Shown: positions 10,866-21,605 of the stretch, piece after piece
How positions within the stretch are numbered: position 1 is the stretch's first letter
Layout of the letters: each line of letters opens with the position of its first letter
Assembly: GCA_037039925.1 (NCBI GenBank)
Contig: JAXRKP010000018.1
Coordinates: 541,001 to 605,000, forward strand
DNA length: 64,000 bases
Reading direction: 5' to 3'
Origin: Doris montereyensis
Taxonomy: Eukaryota > Mollusca > Gastropoda > Nudibranchia > Dorididae
Notes under the pieces: generated by a model
Databases searched by the model: none
Told to the model about the DNA's origin: nothing
The model's input: only the letters and a program-made list of their open reading frames with translations
Translations under genes and position numbers: made by a program

Positions 10866-11570
10866 AGATGAATAAAATGTGATATAGAACCACGCTGACA
10901 AATGACTATTAAGAGAGTTAGAGCCATCTGAAAATGTCGATAAAACTTGTATGGCATATTTAAAATACAGAACACCGCATTGGTTCTCTGTCACAACTAT
11001 TTCAACCATCTTTATTTTGTCATGTCACCAATGCGTACAAACTTACAGTATACACATATTCACACACACACACACACACAGACTTAAATACACACAGACG
11101 CCCGTATCGAGATCATGGAAAACCGGAAATGATAACGTAGATCCTCCCCCCCCCCCTCAATCCCCGTCCCCGAGATAATTTTTGACTTAACATTACAGTA
11201 TAGGGACTTGTCAACCGTGAAATCTGATTGCATATTTAAATTCAGCGACTCAAATATTTTACTAGCCAAAGCGTGAAAATACAAAATTAAATATTAGGTT
11301 AGGAGAAAAAATGTTTTTGTTAGAAGTAGTCATTTAATCGGGTGCGTATTCCTGTGTGTTGAACGTCTAGATCTATATTTACATCCACTGTCCTCCCCAA
11401 CGGCAAGCGCAGAGGCAAGCGCAGTGTCAGTGTCACTCGTGTCAGTCCGAAAGCAATACATCTTACTTTTTTTTTCTTCTTCTCGCACTACGCAACCCCA
11501 ACCACTGTGTGTCTTATTCAATTCGACGTCAGCCGCATTTGATGTGTCCCTCTTTCATGGGTATGAAAAT
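10866..11570. other. No gene recognised
   Basis: Contains a short CA microsatellite near 11,064-11,081 and C/T homopolymers. No coding or mobile-element signal I can support. Confidence 0.4.
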
Positions 11571-11571
11571 G

Positions 11572-12390
11572 TGTCAGCATTCAAAACGGTGATCACTCAA
11601 ATTTGTTCCATTTCTCCAAGATCAAATTTTGCCGCTGCCTTGTTAATAACAACAGAGACAAACGGTTGCTGTATTACATACAGGCTCTGTTTGTTGTTGG
11701 TTAAACTGATATACATTGATGTGTGTCGGACTTTATACCTTTGATTTCTAAATTCAGTGAAATCATTCATTCTGTGTTGTTATACTGAATCTCATTTTAA
11801 GATCGTTTTGAACTGATCTTTACATCTCATCGATAATGTCTAAAAGGACTTTTTTTAAACCCTTGAATGTACTAAGTATATTATATGCCATACTGATACA
11901 TGAAAGCTTAGAATGTCCTGCCGAAACAAAACGCTTCAAAGTTCAAGCGTACAAAACCTTACAAATGATCATACATGAATTGATTTGCCACACGACGAAA
12001 TATGAGTTAACCTTAGCCATTTTATCAATGAACGAAGGAGATGATCTTGCATTAACCCTAAGGGAGCATGCTGCCATGTGGCACAAATCATATTGTGCAA
12101 GATTCAACAACACCAAACTTCAATGGTTGATGAAAAGGGTATCTGAAAGCTCCTCCTCTGACACATTTCTTCATTCTGACAAAAATGGCCATGAAACACA
12201 AATACATAGACATGCGCCTTCTCCATCCAGCGTTAGATTTTCGGTAATACAAACTAACAGAGCAAAAAATGTCTAGGAAAAGGAGGAATGTGATAGAAAT
12301 GAACTGCATTCAGTTAGGAATTTAGAGGTAAGTGACAAGGTAAAATGATTGCATAGAAAACAAAAGACGCAAAGCTACTGGAGAAATTTA
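11572..12390 (+). pseudogene. Repeat-associated gene copy 2, first exon region
   Basis: Paralogue of 5,040-5,815. The open frame 11,836-12,276 (146 residues) contains 'HESLECPAETKRF', 'YKTLQMIIHELICH', 'SMNEGDDLALTLREHAAMWH', 'KSYCARFNNTKLQWLMKR' and a Ser-rich tail. The ATG at 11,836 opens the frame but I cannot show it is the true start. This copy is less disrupted than copy 1 and shows what the family exon should look like. Function unknown. Confidence 0.6.
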
Positions 12391-12560
12391 CACATGGCGA
12401 TATAGTTGCGCAAGAGGCTCATTATTATGAAAATGCCTCCTAACTTTGTGTTATAAAGTAAGAGAAAGGCACGATATCGAACCGGATATACACCAAGTGG
12501 AAAATACTGTTCTAGCAGAGCTTGTCTCGTTTCTGGAGGAGGCCGCTTCGTTTCTAAAAG
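12391..12560 (+). pseudogene. Repeat-associated gene copy 2, middle exon (LINE-free site)
   Basis: Contains 'gcgatatagttgcgcaagag', the uninterrupted form of the site into which the LINE inserted in copy 1. It encodes 'GDIVAQEAHYY' and, after a frame change, 'VRERHDIEPDIHQVENTVLA'. Truncated relative to copy 1 after 'LEEAAS'. Confidence 0.65.
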
Positions 12561-12722
12561 ATTCCTATAAATTCAAAGAATCGATACTGAGCTTCTTTTA
12601 TTTTTATGATATCATTATGACGGGAATAAACTGCTCTATCCACTAGATAGATGGTATGATAGACTAGATTTGTCCCATTTTTTGGCAAAAATGGCATTCC
12701 CAGAACCCGCCCCCCCCCCCTT
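12553..12722 (+). repeat. Segment duplicated at 10,295-10,465
   Basis: Second copy of the downstream paralogous segment, ending in a C-rich run. Confidence 0.75.
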
Positions 12723-12820
12723 AAATTCACGAAAAATACTCCTGCACATTCATCTAGCCAATAGTAAGCAGATGTATCCTAGATCTAGATCTATAATATG
12801 AATGGTTATGGTTATGTCTG

Positions 12821-12822
<2 letters not shown>

Positions 12823-12916
<94 letters not shown>
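12823..12916 (+). repeat. TA microsatellite
   Basis: About 47 uninterrupted TA units, bounded on both sides by AGATCTAGATCT-type words. Confidence 0.95.
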
Positions 12917-12918
<2 letters not shown>

Positions 12919-13555
12919 CTAGATATGAAATCTAGATCTAAGCTCAGGTTTAAATATTATATATTATAGATTAATCTTGACCTCGAATGTCTTAAAAAGA
13001 TTCAAGGAGAGATATTATCTAGCTCTGGATTTATATCTAGATTTACATGTAACTTAAATATAATATTTAAATTCGTGTAGAGAAACTAGGCCTAGACCTA
13101 GATCTAGATCTATACATTGTTTACATAATTAGACTTTTATAATTTATAAGCACAAGAAAAGAAGAAAGGGAAAAAGGACAAGCATTAACTCTGCTGCAAC
13201 TAATCATTATGTAGGGAGCATTAGCATGACGCTTTCGAAATTTGATTCATAAATAGTTCCCGCGCTCACACACTTTATATATACACACACACACACACAC
13301 ACGCACCCATGAATATAATAATCATTATCTTTTAATGAGGCTTATGGATCCAAATTGTTATTATAACCCTGTCTCTTATTTAGGTACTGTGACATTCACG
13401 CACTGTGTCCACGCGCGTGCTTCCGTGTAGCATTACGCCATGTTTTTTAACTAGTAGATCTAGATCTAGACCAAATGCGAATGCGTGCCACTGCGTGCTC
13501 TGGTACACCATCCCCATCATACAATGAGCCGGTGACGGCGATGATGTGATTGTGG
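12917..13555. other. No gene recognised
   Basis: AT-rich; several TAGATCTAGATC-like words (about 12,916-12,945, 13,095-13,112, 13,456-13,470) and a CA repeat at about 13,280-13,302. Confidence 0.45.
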
Positions 13556-13556
13556 G

Positions 13557-13601
13557 TGTGTATGTGTGTGCGTGTGTGTGTGTGTGTGTGTATGTATGAG
13601 T

Positions 13602-13682
<81 letters not shown>
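13557..13682 (+). repeat. GT then GA compound microsatellite
   Basis: GT units to about 13,592, a short spacer, then about 38 GA units to 13,682. Confidence 0.95.
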
Positions 13683-13686
<4 letters not shown>

Positions 13687-13744
13687 GTCGTTACACGCCA
13701 TGTCTCCCCACTCCCGATGGGTCGGGGCTAAATCTTCGAGCCTG

Positions 13745-13871
13745 TGTTGCTTCGATCTTAGTAAGCCAATAGGAGGCCTTGATTAAAGATCGGCCTTTGA
13801 AGTCCGATCCTATATTGCTTCGATCTTGGTAAGCCAATAGGAGGCCTTGATAAAGATCGACCTTCTTAGTC
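13745..13871 (+). repeat. Minisatellite flanking the Harbinger composite, left side
   Basis: Two about 65 bp units containing 'ttgcttcgatctt', 'aagccaataggaggccttga' and 'aaagatcg'. The right flank (21,606-21,735) has related units ('tgcttcgagctt', 'agctcgacctttgaagt'), so the composite appears to have inserted into one tandem array. Confidence 0.65.
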
Positions 13872-14205
13872 TTAGGCGGCGTACACCAAAAGCTACTGAC
13901 CGCGCCGAGCCACTGAGCCGAGCCGAGCTGCACAAATATCTGCTCTTTACTGCTACGCACAGTTACAGACCGTTTCCACCAATAGCAGTGGCGTCGCCAC
14001 GCAGCTCGTCCACGGTTAGCTTCGAGCTGCGATAAATGTCGAGGCGTGTATTTTTCGGGTATTTTTCGGCTCGTGGCTAGCCGTCGAACTGACCTACTAG
14101 ATCTAGTACTTCCGTGCTGGCTAAATTTAGCGCATACGCAACAAATGCTCAGTTGCTCGCTTACAGCTCGACTCGACTGAAGGCACTACAGAGTAAACAA
14201 TAAAC

Positions 14206-14347
14206 ATGGACGATGAAAAAACCCTTCAGATGATTTCTTTACTTCAATATTATCCATCATTATGGAAAAAACAGAGTAAAGATTTCATGAACATAGATGT
14301 GCGGAGAAATAACTTTAATGAGATTGCTGAACAAATGAATGTGACAG
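14206..14347 (+). CDS. Element A MADF protein, exon 1
   Basis: 47 codons from the ATG at 14,206: 'MDDEKTLQMISLLQYYPSLW', then 'KKQSKDFMN' and 'FNEIAEQMNVT'. This is the first half of a MADF (Myb/SANT-like) DNA-binding domain (L..YP.LW...., then F.EIA). It should splice (phase 1) to 15,858, completing the domain. The expected donor reads ACAG|ATAAGT instead of the ACAG|GTAAGT kept in the inverted copy at 21,147, so this copy probably cannot splice here. In Harbinger elements the MADF protein helps the nuclease enter the nucleus and bind the ends. Confidence 0.75.
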
Positions 14348-14422
14348 ATAAGTTAAAAGTAAATCAATCATTAAATCATCCTTTAGATCTAGATATATCA
14401 CTATCAATCAACATATCTGATG

Positions 14423-14557
<135 letters not shown>

Positions 14558-14849
14558 ATGTCTGTCTTCGGTCTATCTCTATCATAATCTTTTTTTTTTA
14601 TCTCAGTACGACCGTCTCTATTTTTTTAAATCCCCCACTCCCCTTTCCCTCATTTAAATGTATTATCTACATTAGCTGTTGGTGGCTCTTCCCTTCTCAG
14701 TTTATTTTGGTTTCCTTATCTCTTCCACTATCTTTTTCTTTTTCTCCTTTGTCAGATTCCTCAAAAACAATAAAAGTGAAATATTTATTTCAACATGTAA
14801 TTAAATTATGAAACTTTTCATATTAATTTGCTGATGGTGACACCATTTT

Positions 14850-15761
14850 ACGGGACAGAGTTTTGCCAAGATAGTGCACCTGGTCCAACGAAAAAGTCCC
14901 TCAGTTTTTGTCGTATCCACATTGCGTACTGCCCAGGACTGGCTTCTGACCTCCTCTTATATTAACGTTTCCCCCTGCGCAATCTGTTCTCCTATCTCCA
15001 CCGTCGTCCCATTCTTTGACGTCTGTCTCGGAAGCAGATACGGTGTTTCATTCTAGCGTTAATATTGCATTGTGCAGGACCACCGCAGCCAGAATAATAC
15101 TCTCTGAAGTCTTGTTGTCTGTAGCAATGACGCATCTCAGAACTCTCCATTTTGCTGCCAATAAACCAAAAGCACACTCAATGCATCTTCTAGTCCTGGA
15201 ATGTCGATAGTTATACATTTGCATCTGTATCGTGAGAGTTCCAGAAAATGGTGTGAGTAGACATTGCTTTAATGGATAGGCAGCGTGAAATAATAAGAAG
15301 TAGGGAAGGTCTGCGCTTAAATCTGGCAAACTACCAGCATCCATCATATTATTCTGAAAGAACGATTTTGTTTCAGATCGAGAAAAAAACACCACCATCA
15401 CTTTCTTTTCCATACGCACCCACTTCGATCATAATGAATTTGAGATCCGAATCAGCAACTCCTTGCAGCACGAGTGAAAAGAAATGTTTGTAATTTAAAA
15501 AGTTCGATCCAGAGTTGGGTGGCGCTTGAATGCGTACGTGTTTTCTATCTATAGCACCAAATTACGTTTGGAAAGTTACACTTTTCAATGAATCCTTTTG
15601 GCAGTTTTTTTTAACTTTCTGTTGTTGGTTTCTTCAAATACATAGGGTTTAACTTTGTCCAAATCGATGCCAACGTTTCAGTAACGATTCGACAAACAGT
15701 GGTCGTTCCAAGCCGATAAGTGTGTGCTAAGGACCGAAATGACATTCCTGTTGCCAAAAAT
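14850..15761 (-). pseudogene. Element A Harbinger nuclease, exon 2
   Basis: Acceptor CCACAG at 15,762-15,767, then in pieces 'GMSFRSLAHTYRLGTTTVCR', 'IVTETLASIW', and in the open frame 15,419-15,048 'LPYFLLFHAAYPLKQCLLTP', 'YNYRHSRTRRCIECAFG', 'LAAKWRVLR' and 'VVLHNAIL'. These match the C-terminal half of a DDE_Tnp_4 nuclease: the 'DAAYPL' Asp is HAAYPL here (active-site Asp changed), and the 'RR.VE.AFG.L..RWR' Glu is present in 'CIECAFG'. A final 'FFVGPG' near 14,880 matches element B. Multiple frame breaks; not functional as written. Confidence 0.8.
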
Positions 15762-15857
15762 CTGTGGAGGAACAAGATTTAGAATAATCATAGTGATATT
15801 ACTCATCTTAATATAAACTTATTTGTACTCTATTGTTCTTTTCTTACTTATCCCCAG

Positions 15858-16045
15858 AGGAGGATTGCAGGAAGAGGTTGAAACACCGTAAGGACAAGAT
15901 GCGGGAGGTTTGCAGCAAATTACCAAAGACTGCAAGTGGTCAGCCGGCTTTCCAGGCTGGTGGGGAAATTGTCAGGTGGGCAGTATTACAACACCCCTTC
16001 TCTTCATAAAGGATCAATTCATCGGGCGACAACTGAGTGGCTCAT
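15858..16045 (+). CDS. Element A MADF protein, exon 2
   Basis: Acceptor TCCCCAG at 15,851-15,857; the phase fits exon 1 (G|AG = Glu). Reads 'EEDCRKRLKHRKDKMREVCS', then 'KLPKTASGQPAF'. This is the C-terminal half of the MADF domain (C.KR...RDK..RE...K..SG). The exon end is uncertain; 'KDQFIGRQLSG' follows in another frame. It lies inside the intron of the opposite-strand nuclease gene. Confidence 0.7.
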
Positions 16046-16312
16046 TCCATGAAAGTTCAAATATATGATGCCATCAGCCAATCAACTGACTTTGAACGCT
16101 GAAGATGACGAGGAATCGTTATCAAGTCAGACGAGGTGTTGGTAACTGACAAACTAGGCCTACTACACCAGTGTCGGTACCCAGGAAGCCACATGAAAGT
16201 GGTGCTCAACGGCCGTTTTCATAAAAAAAGTTGAGGCAAACAGAACAATTTCTAGACATAGAAAGGAGAAGCTGAACACCGTCAGACATTTAATGAGGGA
16301 TGATGAGCAAGG

Positions 16313-16597
16313 ATGATTGACGGCATATATGTTGATTATCTAGTGCACGATCTGCGAATGATCCGAAATCCACGCCTAAAAATAAGTGTTAGAAATAGCA
16401 TATCGAAGCTTGTGGAAGATGCCATTCTTCAACAACTAACTATGGATGAGCAGCATCAACAACAACAACAGCATCTGCAACAACAGCATCAACAACTCAG
16501 TCAACAGCCTCCACGAAAAGAGCCGCCGTCACAGCAAGAACAAGGACAAGCATATATTACACAATGGAAAGAATGTCGTCTCAACTACCGGTACTAA
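16313..16597 (+). CDS. Element A MADF protein, C-terminal exon
   Basis: 94-residue open segment: 'NPRLKISVRNSISKLVEDAI', then 'LQQLTMDEQHQQQQQHLQQ', a Gln/His-rich tail. The 'LR..R.P.L...V...I.K.V.D...QQL' pattern recurs in element B on the minus strand near 18,480-18,540 ('INKIVGDSVFQQL'), which supports a conserved C-terminal helix. The true exon start is not determined. Confidence 0.55.
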   Translation: MIDGIYVDYLVHDLRMIRNPRLKISVRNSISKLVEDAILQQLTMDEQHQQQQQHLQQQHQQLSQQPPRKEPPSQQEQGQAYITQWKECRLNYRY

Positions 16598-16947
16598 ATT
16601 CAATGTTTACCACTATGTGTTAAATTTATTTTGAATTGCTGACAATGAATCAACAAGCTGTGCTTTTTTTGTTGGTTTTGTCCTTGATATTAATGATATA
16701 TTGTCCGTTGTTGTTGCTACTATTGTTGTCCTCTTTGTTGTTTTTGTTTTTTTCATTACGTATCTGCAATTGTTTTGTTGCTATTAATTATTTGTTATGA
16801 ATTTAGAGGAGAGTGTGGCGTGATGACAACGACCACTACATGAAAGAGGAGGAACATGATGATGAATATAGGATGACGTAGGTGAAAAACGGTGAAAAAG
16901 GACTATGAATCATGAATGGCTATGTTGGATACCGGAGGCCTACTTAC

Positions 16948-17256
16948 CGAAGTGTTAAAGCCAGTCGTTCCTCTGGTGAAACGGATTTGCGATAATTGGT
17001 TTCTTGTTTCTGCAAGTCCTGGGTGATCAAATCAAGCATGACTAGAATGTCTGAGGCAACATTCGGAAATAAGATTGAAAACGTTGTTCGTCTTGTTTTA
17101 AATCAGGAAACAAAGATGGAATTCGCCACATGAGTCCCGTTTGGCATTTATAGGATGAACCCACCATTCTCTCTCGTTTTCCAACAAAAGACTCTTTGCT
17201 AGATACGCTGGTGGTTCCAATAAATGTAACAGGCACAACTTTCTTTCGTCTGGCAT
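16948..17256 (-). pseudogene. Element A Harbinger nuclease, exon 1
   Basis: ATG at 17,256; reads 'MPDERKLCLLHLLEPPAYLA', 'WWVHPINAKRDSCGEFH', then after frame changes 'FSILFPN' and 'YRKSVSPEERLALTLR', ending at a consensus donor (CTTCG|GTAAGT). 'WVHPIN..R...GEFH' and 'ISPEERLALTLR' are the usual N-terminal signatures of Harbinger nucleases. Exon 2 is at 15,761-14,850; MADF exons 2-3 sit in the intervening intron on the other strand. Confidence 0.8.
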
Positions 17257-17269
17257 GCTGCACACTTCT

Positions 17270-17551
17270 CAGGCAACTGATTAATCACTACAGCTACTAG
17301 TAGCTAGCTAATGGCTCGGTGCGCTCTCCAGCATGACGGCATTTGGTGGGGACAGGCAAGCTTTCATTGAGCCACTGGCCAAGTTCCTAACCGTCAATAG
17401 CCTGTGGCTTTTGGCGTGGAGACTAGAGCTCCTCGGCTCGCAATGCTTGTAGCTCGCTCGGTTGCACGGCGCGGTTAGTAGCTAACGTCTCGCTACTAGC
17501 TCGCTAAATAGCTAAATAGCTAAATAGCTCTAAATAGCTAAATAGCTAAAT
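17270..17551. repeat. Inner end of element A and GCTAAATA tandem repeat
   Basis: 17,270-17,482 is an inverted copy of 20,190-20,405. It is followed by the short tandem repeat (GCTAAATA, about 17,500-17,551) before element B. Confidence 0.65.
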
Positions 17552-17730
17552 GGAGCAGTGAGCATTAAACTCGGGTGCACACCACTAGCCGCATTTTTCA
17601 AAATAACTCGCTAAGCTAGATGGCTCGTGGTGTGGACGGCTAAGTGAATAAAAGCGAGCTTAGGCGTTCGCCTGTGGCTCACTCTCTCGATCGATTGTCA
17701 TTTTGGTAGTGAATAGATCTAGTTATCAAG

Positions 17731-18041
17731 ATGGATGCTAGAAAAGGCATTCTTTTGACTGATGTTTTAGAATTGTCCCCTTACGTACGGCAATGCATTC
17801 TTTTTAGCGATAATAGAGAACATTGGGTTCATGCTATCAATATCCAAAGAAAAACGTACGGAGAATTTCATCACCTGATGCCTCAACTCAAACAAGACTG
17901 TGACAGATTTCATTCATACTTTCGAATGCTTCCAAGTACATTCTCGGCAATTCTTGCTCTTGTTGAAGCTGACCTAACTAAACAACATTCTGGTTACAGA
18001 TAACCTATATCTGCTGAGGAGCGTTTAGCACTGACGTTGCG
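17731..18041 (+). pseudogene. Element B Harbinger nuclease, exon 1
   Basis: ATG at 17,731; 'MDARKGILLTDVLELSPYVR', 'HWVHAINIQRKTYGEFHHLM', 'DRFHSYFRMLPSTF', 'LTKQHSGYR', then a TAA at 18,001 where element A has Lys, then 'PISAEERLALTLR' to the donor GTTGCGG|TAAGT region (GT at 18,042). One nonsense codon apart, the exon is intact. It covers the N-terminal helix region that precedes the DDE core. Confidence 0.85.
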
Positions 18042-18299
18042 GTAAGTTGATGTTTATCTTGTAATAAGTTGTGTGTACAATGGTTGTGATTTGGTGGTGG
18101 TCGTGTGGGGAAAATGCGTGATCTTTCTCAATTGTCAATATCTAGCCAGGGATAAGGTAATATTTACGCACTGTATTGATTAGATATAATGATCGACAAC
18201 ATCCATTTCAATTCATTTTCAACTCAGAACAATCATTTTTTAACAATTAAGAAACACGTGATGTGATTTAAATAGTAACAGTCGAACTAAGTCATTATT

Positions 18300-19056
18300 T
18301 ATTTTTTGAAAACAACAAAACATAATAACCCATACACTGAACGGTGGAAATTGGAACAAATAAAGAAAGAAACAAAACATTACACACTTTCATAACTGCG
18401 ATAACAATCACTGCTGTCATAAGAAACATCTCTTGAAGTTGAAGTGGTTGTACAGTGTGGGCCTGTGTCTTGTTGCAGCTGCTGGAAAACAGAGTCCCCA
18501 ACAATTTTATTTATCTGTGTCTTTACCTGCATAACAAGAAACGGTCTCTCAGTTTTCTCAAGTCACAGGCAATAGATGAACAATGTCTGTCCCATTCGTC
18601 TTTTACTTCTTTTGGCTCATCAAAGATTTTTTTTAGACTTAATTTTTCTTTTTCGAGGGCCAAAAAGTCCTCTGCCATGCGTGCTTTTTTTGTTTTGGGT
18701 TGGTGTGTCCATGTTGACGAATGGCGCAGTACCGGTATGGGACTCGCCACAGCAGAAGATGACGTTGACTTTCCTGTTGTGTATTTGAAATCTGCCGGAT
18801 TTTCTCATCACTCTCTCAACTGAGGAAATCACCGACACAGCTCTTTCATTTTCGTCATGGTAAGTACCAGTTAGTACCACTGAGGTCCCTGCCAACGAAC
18901 TGGTCCTTCATGAAGAGCAAAGCCTTGTAAAGGACCACCGCACAAACTCTTCGCTGAGTTGGAACGCTGGCTGACCACTTTTTGTTTTTGGCAGCTTGCT
19001 GGTCACTTCCCTCATCTTATCCTTCAGACTTTTCAACTTTTTCTTGCACGTCTCCT
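18300..19056 (-). pseudogene. Element B MADF protein, exons 2 and 3
   Basis: Acceptor AACAG at 19,057-19,061 in the same phase as element A exon 2. Reads 'EETCKKKLKSLKDKMREVTS' and 'KLPKTKSGQPAFQ', then in shifted frames 'KDQFVGRDLSG', 'KKARMAEDFLALEKEKLSLK' (18,750-18,523) and 'INKIVGDSVFQQL'. So it encodes the second half of the MADF domain and a C-terminal helical region. It lies entirely within the intron of the plus-strand nuclease gene (18,042-19,161), the mirror of element A's arrangement. Frameshifts are present. Confidence 0.75.
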
Positions 19057-19161
19057 CTGTTTTTTAGGAAAGAAAAACCAAAGCAATTAGAAAAGAAAAT
19101 TATTTTATTCACATGATTTATATTATTTGATATAATGTGCAATCTTCGTCTTTTTTCACAG

Positions 19162-20100
19162 GTATTTATCAACAGAAATGTCTTTTAGGAAGTTAGCATA
19201 TTCTTATCGGATGGGAAAGAGCACAGTGTCAAAGATCGTTGAAGAAACTGTTACAGTTTTGTGGTCAAATCTCAGCCCACTGTTTGTTAAAGAGCCCACG
19301 AAAGATTCATACATGGACATCGGCGATAAATACTTGAACGTCTGTAACTTTCCCAACGTAATAAGTGCTATTGATGGAAAACACATCCGTATCGAGGCAC
19401 CTGTGAATTCAAGATCAAATTACTTCAACTACAAGCATTATTTTTCCATTGTTCTCCAGGGTGTTGCAGATCCTGATCTAAGATTTATTTCAGTAGAAGT
19501 CGGAGCTTATGGAAAAAAAAGTGATGGTGGAATATTTTCAAGATCCAAGATTTATCTCGCCTAGACTCAAACACCGTTGAAATCACAGCAGACGCCTGTT
19601 TGCAGAATTCAAGCACCCATCTTCCCTATTTTCTCATAGGAGATGCAGCTTATCCTTTGAAACCTTATCTCATGACTCCCATAAATTCAAATCTAACACA
19701 TGATCGGAAGATTTATAATTATCGTCTGTCAAGAGCCAGGCGATGTGTCGAGTGTGTATTTGGGGTTCCAGCAGCAAAATGGTGAGTATTGAAGACAACC
19801 ATATCAACACAAGTTGATACTGCTGTCAAGATAGTCCTTGCTACTGTTGCATTGCATAATGCAATCATTGAATTGGAAGGTCTGAGAAGAACAGAATCAG
19901 AGCATGAAGGATGGGATGACATATTAACCCGATATGCTGATAGGCGGGTGGGATGCTATCAAGGTCGACCTGACCGACATGCGACATGGGTGAGAGAGCA
20001 ACTCGTACAATATTTTGTTGGTCCTGGTACTGTGTCGGCAAGACATTTACGCTTAAATATGTGCTCTGAAAATGACTCATATTGTCATTTTACATTGTAA
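19162..20100 (+). pseudogene. Element B Harbinger nuclease, exon 2
   Basis: Acceptor TTTTTCACAG before 19,162. Blocks in order: 'YLSTEMSFRKLAYSYRMGKS' (helix-turn-helix-like), 'FPNVISAIDGKHIRIEAP' (first catalytic Asp in AIDGKH), 'YFNYKHYFSIVLQGVAD', 'VGAYGKKSDGGIFSRSKI' (G..SD.G.F), then shifted frames with 'FLIGDAAYPLKPYLMTP' (second Asp), 'YNYRLSRARRCVECVFG' (catalytic Glu) and 'ATVALHNAII'. 19,789-20,100 is open to the stop. All three acidic residues are present but two frameshifts near 19,560 and 19,785 break the protein. Confidence 0.85.
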
Positions 20101-20135
20101 CCAAAGACTACTGTCTTATTAAAAGTAGTCCTTGG

Positions 20136-20178
20136 TTGAGCAGTGGTAAATGGCAAAGAGATTAACCGCTGCTCAAAG
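20136..20178. repeat. Imperfect palindrome at the B/A-type junction
   Basis: TTGAGCAGTGGTAAAT and ATTAACCGCTGCTCAA are inverted copies with two differences, about 11 bp apart. Probably the right end of element B. Confidence 0.65.
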
Positions 20179-20413
20179 CTTGCTACTAACGGCGCCGCGC
20201 CGCCGAGCGAGCTACAAGCCTTGTGAGCCGATGAGCTTTAGTGTTCACACCAAAAGCCACCGTGGCTAGTCGACGGTTAGGAACTTGCTCGCCAGTGGCT
20301 CAATGAAAGCTTGCCTGTCCCCATCAAAAGCCGTAATGTCGGAGAGCACATTGAGCTGTGAGCTAGCTACTAGTAGCAGTAGTAATTAATCAGTTGCCTG
20401 AGAAGTTTCCAGC

Positions 20414-20540
20414 ATGTCAGACGAAAGAAAGTTGTGCCTGTTACATTTATTGGAACCATCAGTGTACCTAACAAAAAGTCTTTTGTTGGAAAACGAGAGA
20501 GAGAATGGTGGGTTCATCCTATATATGCCAAACAGGTGCA
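20414..20540 (+). pseudogene. Truncated A-type nuclease exon 1
   Basis: 'MSDERKLCLLHLLEPSVYLT', 'KSLLLENERE' and, one frame over, 'WVHPIYAK', then the deletion junction. Nearly identical to the start of element A exon 1 at 17,256. Confidence 0.75.
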
Positions 20541-20849
20541 CTATCTTGGCAAAACGCTGTGCTGTAAAATGGTGTCACCATCAGCAAATTAATATGAAAA
20601 GTTTCACAATTAACTTACATGTTGAAATAAATATTTCACTTCTACTGTTTTTGAGGAATCTGACAAAGGGACAAAGAAAAAACAAAGAGATAAGGAAACC
20701 AAAAGAAACGGAGAAGGGAAATCGTCAACAGCTAGTGTAGTAATACATTTAAAGGAGGAGTGGGGGAATTAAAAAATAGAGAAGGTCGTAGTGTGATAAA
20801 AAAAATTATGATAGAGATAGACTGAAGACAGAGAGATAGACTTTATAGA

Positions 20850-20866
20850 CAGATAGATAGATATAT

Positions 20867-20935
<69 letters not shown>

Positions 20936-20958
20936 TATATATAGATATAGATAGATAG

Positions 20959-21035
<77 letters not shown>

Positions 21036-21075
21036 CAGATAGATAAATAGATAGATAAAGACAGATAGATAGATC
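20850..21075 (+). repeat. AT, AG and GATA compound microsatellite
   Basis: AT units about 20,868-20,930, AG units about 20,962-21,031, and GATA units on both sides. The parent tract in element A is pure TCTA, the complement of the flanking GATA units. Confidence 0.95.
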
Positions 21076-21146
21076 AGATATATTGATTGATAGTGATAGA
21101 TCTAGATCTAATGGATGATTCAATGATTGATTGATTTTTAACTTAC

Positions 21147-21284
21147 CTGTCACATTCATTTGTTCAGCAATCTCATTTAAGTTCTTTCTCTGCACATCTC
21201 TGTTCATGAAATCTTTACTCTGTTTTTTCCATAATGATGGATATTCTTGTAGTAAAGTAACTGAAGCGTTTTTTCATCGTCCAT
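21147..21284 (-). pseudogene. MADF exon 1, inverted A-type copy
   Basis: ATG at 21,284. After a small indel it reads 'EYPSLWKKQSKDFMN', 'RDVQRKNLNEIAEQMNVTG' and ends at an intact donor ACAG|GTAAGT (21,146-21,141). This shows the ancestral splice site that element A has lost. Confidence 0.75.
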
Positions 21285-21605
21285 GTTTATTGTTTACTAT
21301 GTGATGCCTTCAGTCGAGTTGTAAGCGAGCGACTGAGCATTTGTTGCGTATGTGCTAAATTTAGCCAGCACAGAAGTAGATCAGTTCGACGGCTAGCTAC
21401 GAGCCACGAAAAATACCCAGACATTTATCGCGGCTCGAAGCAAACCGTGGACGAGCTGCGTGGCGAGGCCACTGCTTTTGGTGTAAACGGTTTGTAAACG
21501 GTTTGTAACTTTGTGTAGCAGCAATAAAGAGCAGACATTTCTGCAGCTCGACTCGGCTCGTTGGCGCGGCGCGGTTAGTAGCTTTTGGTGTGTTCGCCGC
21601 TTTAC

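Larger units (their letters stand above)
17552..20175. mobile_element. Harbinger element B
   Basis: Candidate inverted ends GGAGCAGTGAGCATTAAACTC (split: 'ggagcagtgagcatt', 'aaactc') at 17,552 and, on the other strand, 'tgagcagcggttaatctc' ending near 20,175. It holds nuclease exon 1 (+), MADF exons 3 and 2 (-), then nuclease exon 2 (+). No MADF exon 1 of its own is found between 20,100 and 20,175, so that part is lost or is supplied by the adjoining A-type block. Roughly 60-65% identical to A in the MADF exon, so A and B are diverged families, not a recent duplication. Confidence 0.6.
20176..21601. mobile_element. Internally deleted, inverted A-type Harbinger copy
   Basis: From 20,190 to about 20,535 it matches the inner end and nuclease exon 1 of element A in the opposite orientation. 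At about 20,535 it jumps straight to the nuclease 3' end ('ggtgcactatcttggcaaaa', equivalent to 14,880 in A), then the intron microsatellite, MADF exon 1 and the outer end. About 2 kb of interior is therefore missing, as in the non-autonomous derivatives that seed MITEs. Confidence 0.7.

Noticed and set aside
18455..18823. 122-residue plus-strand ORF
   Set aside because: Antisense of the element B MADF exons, which have homologous coding sequence in element A.
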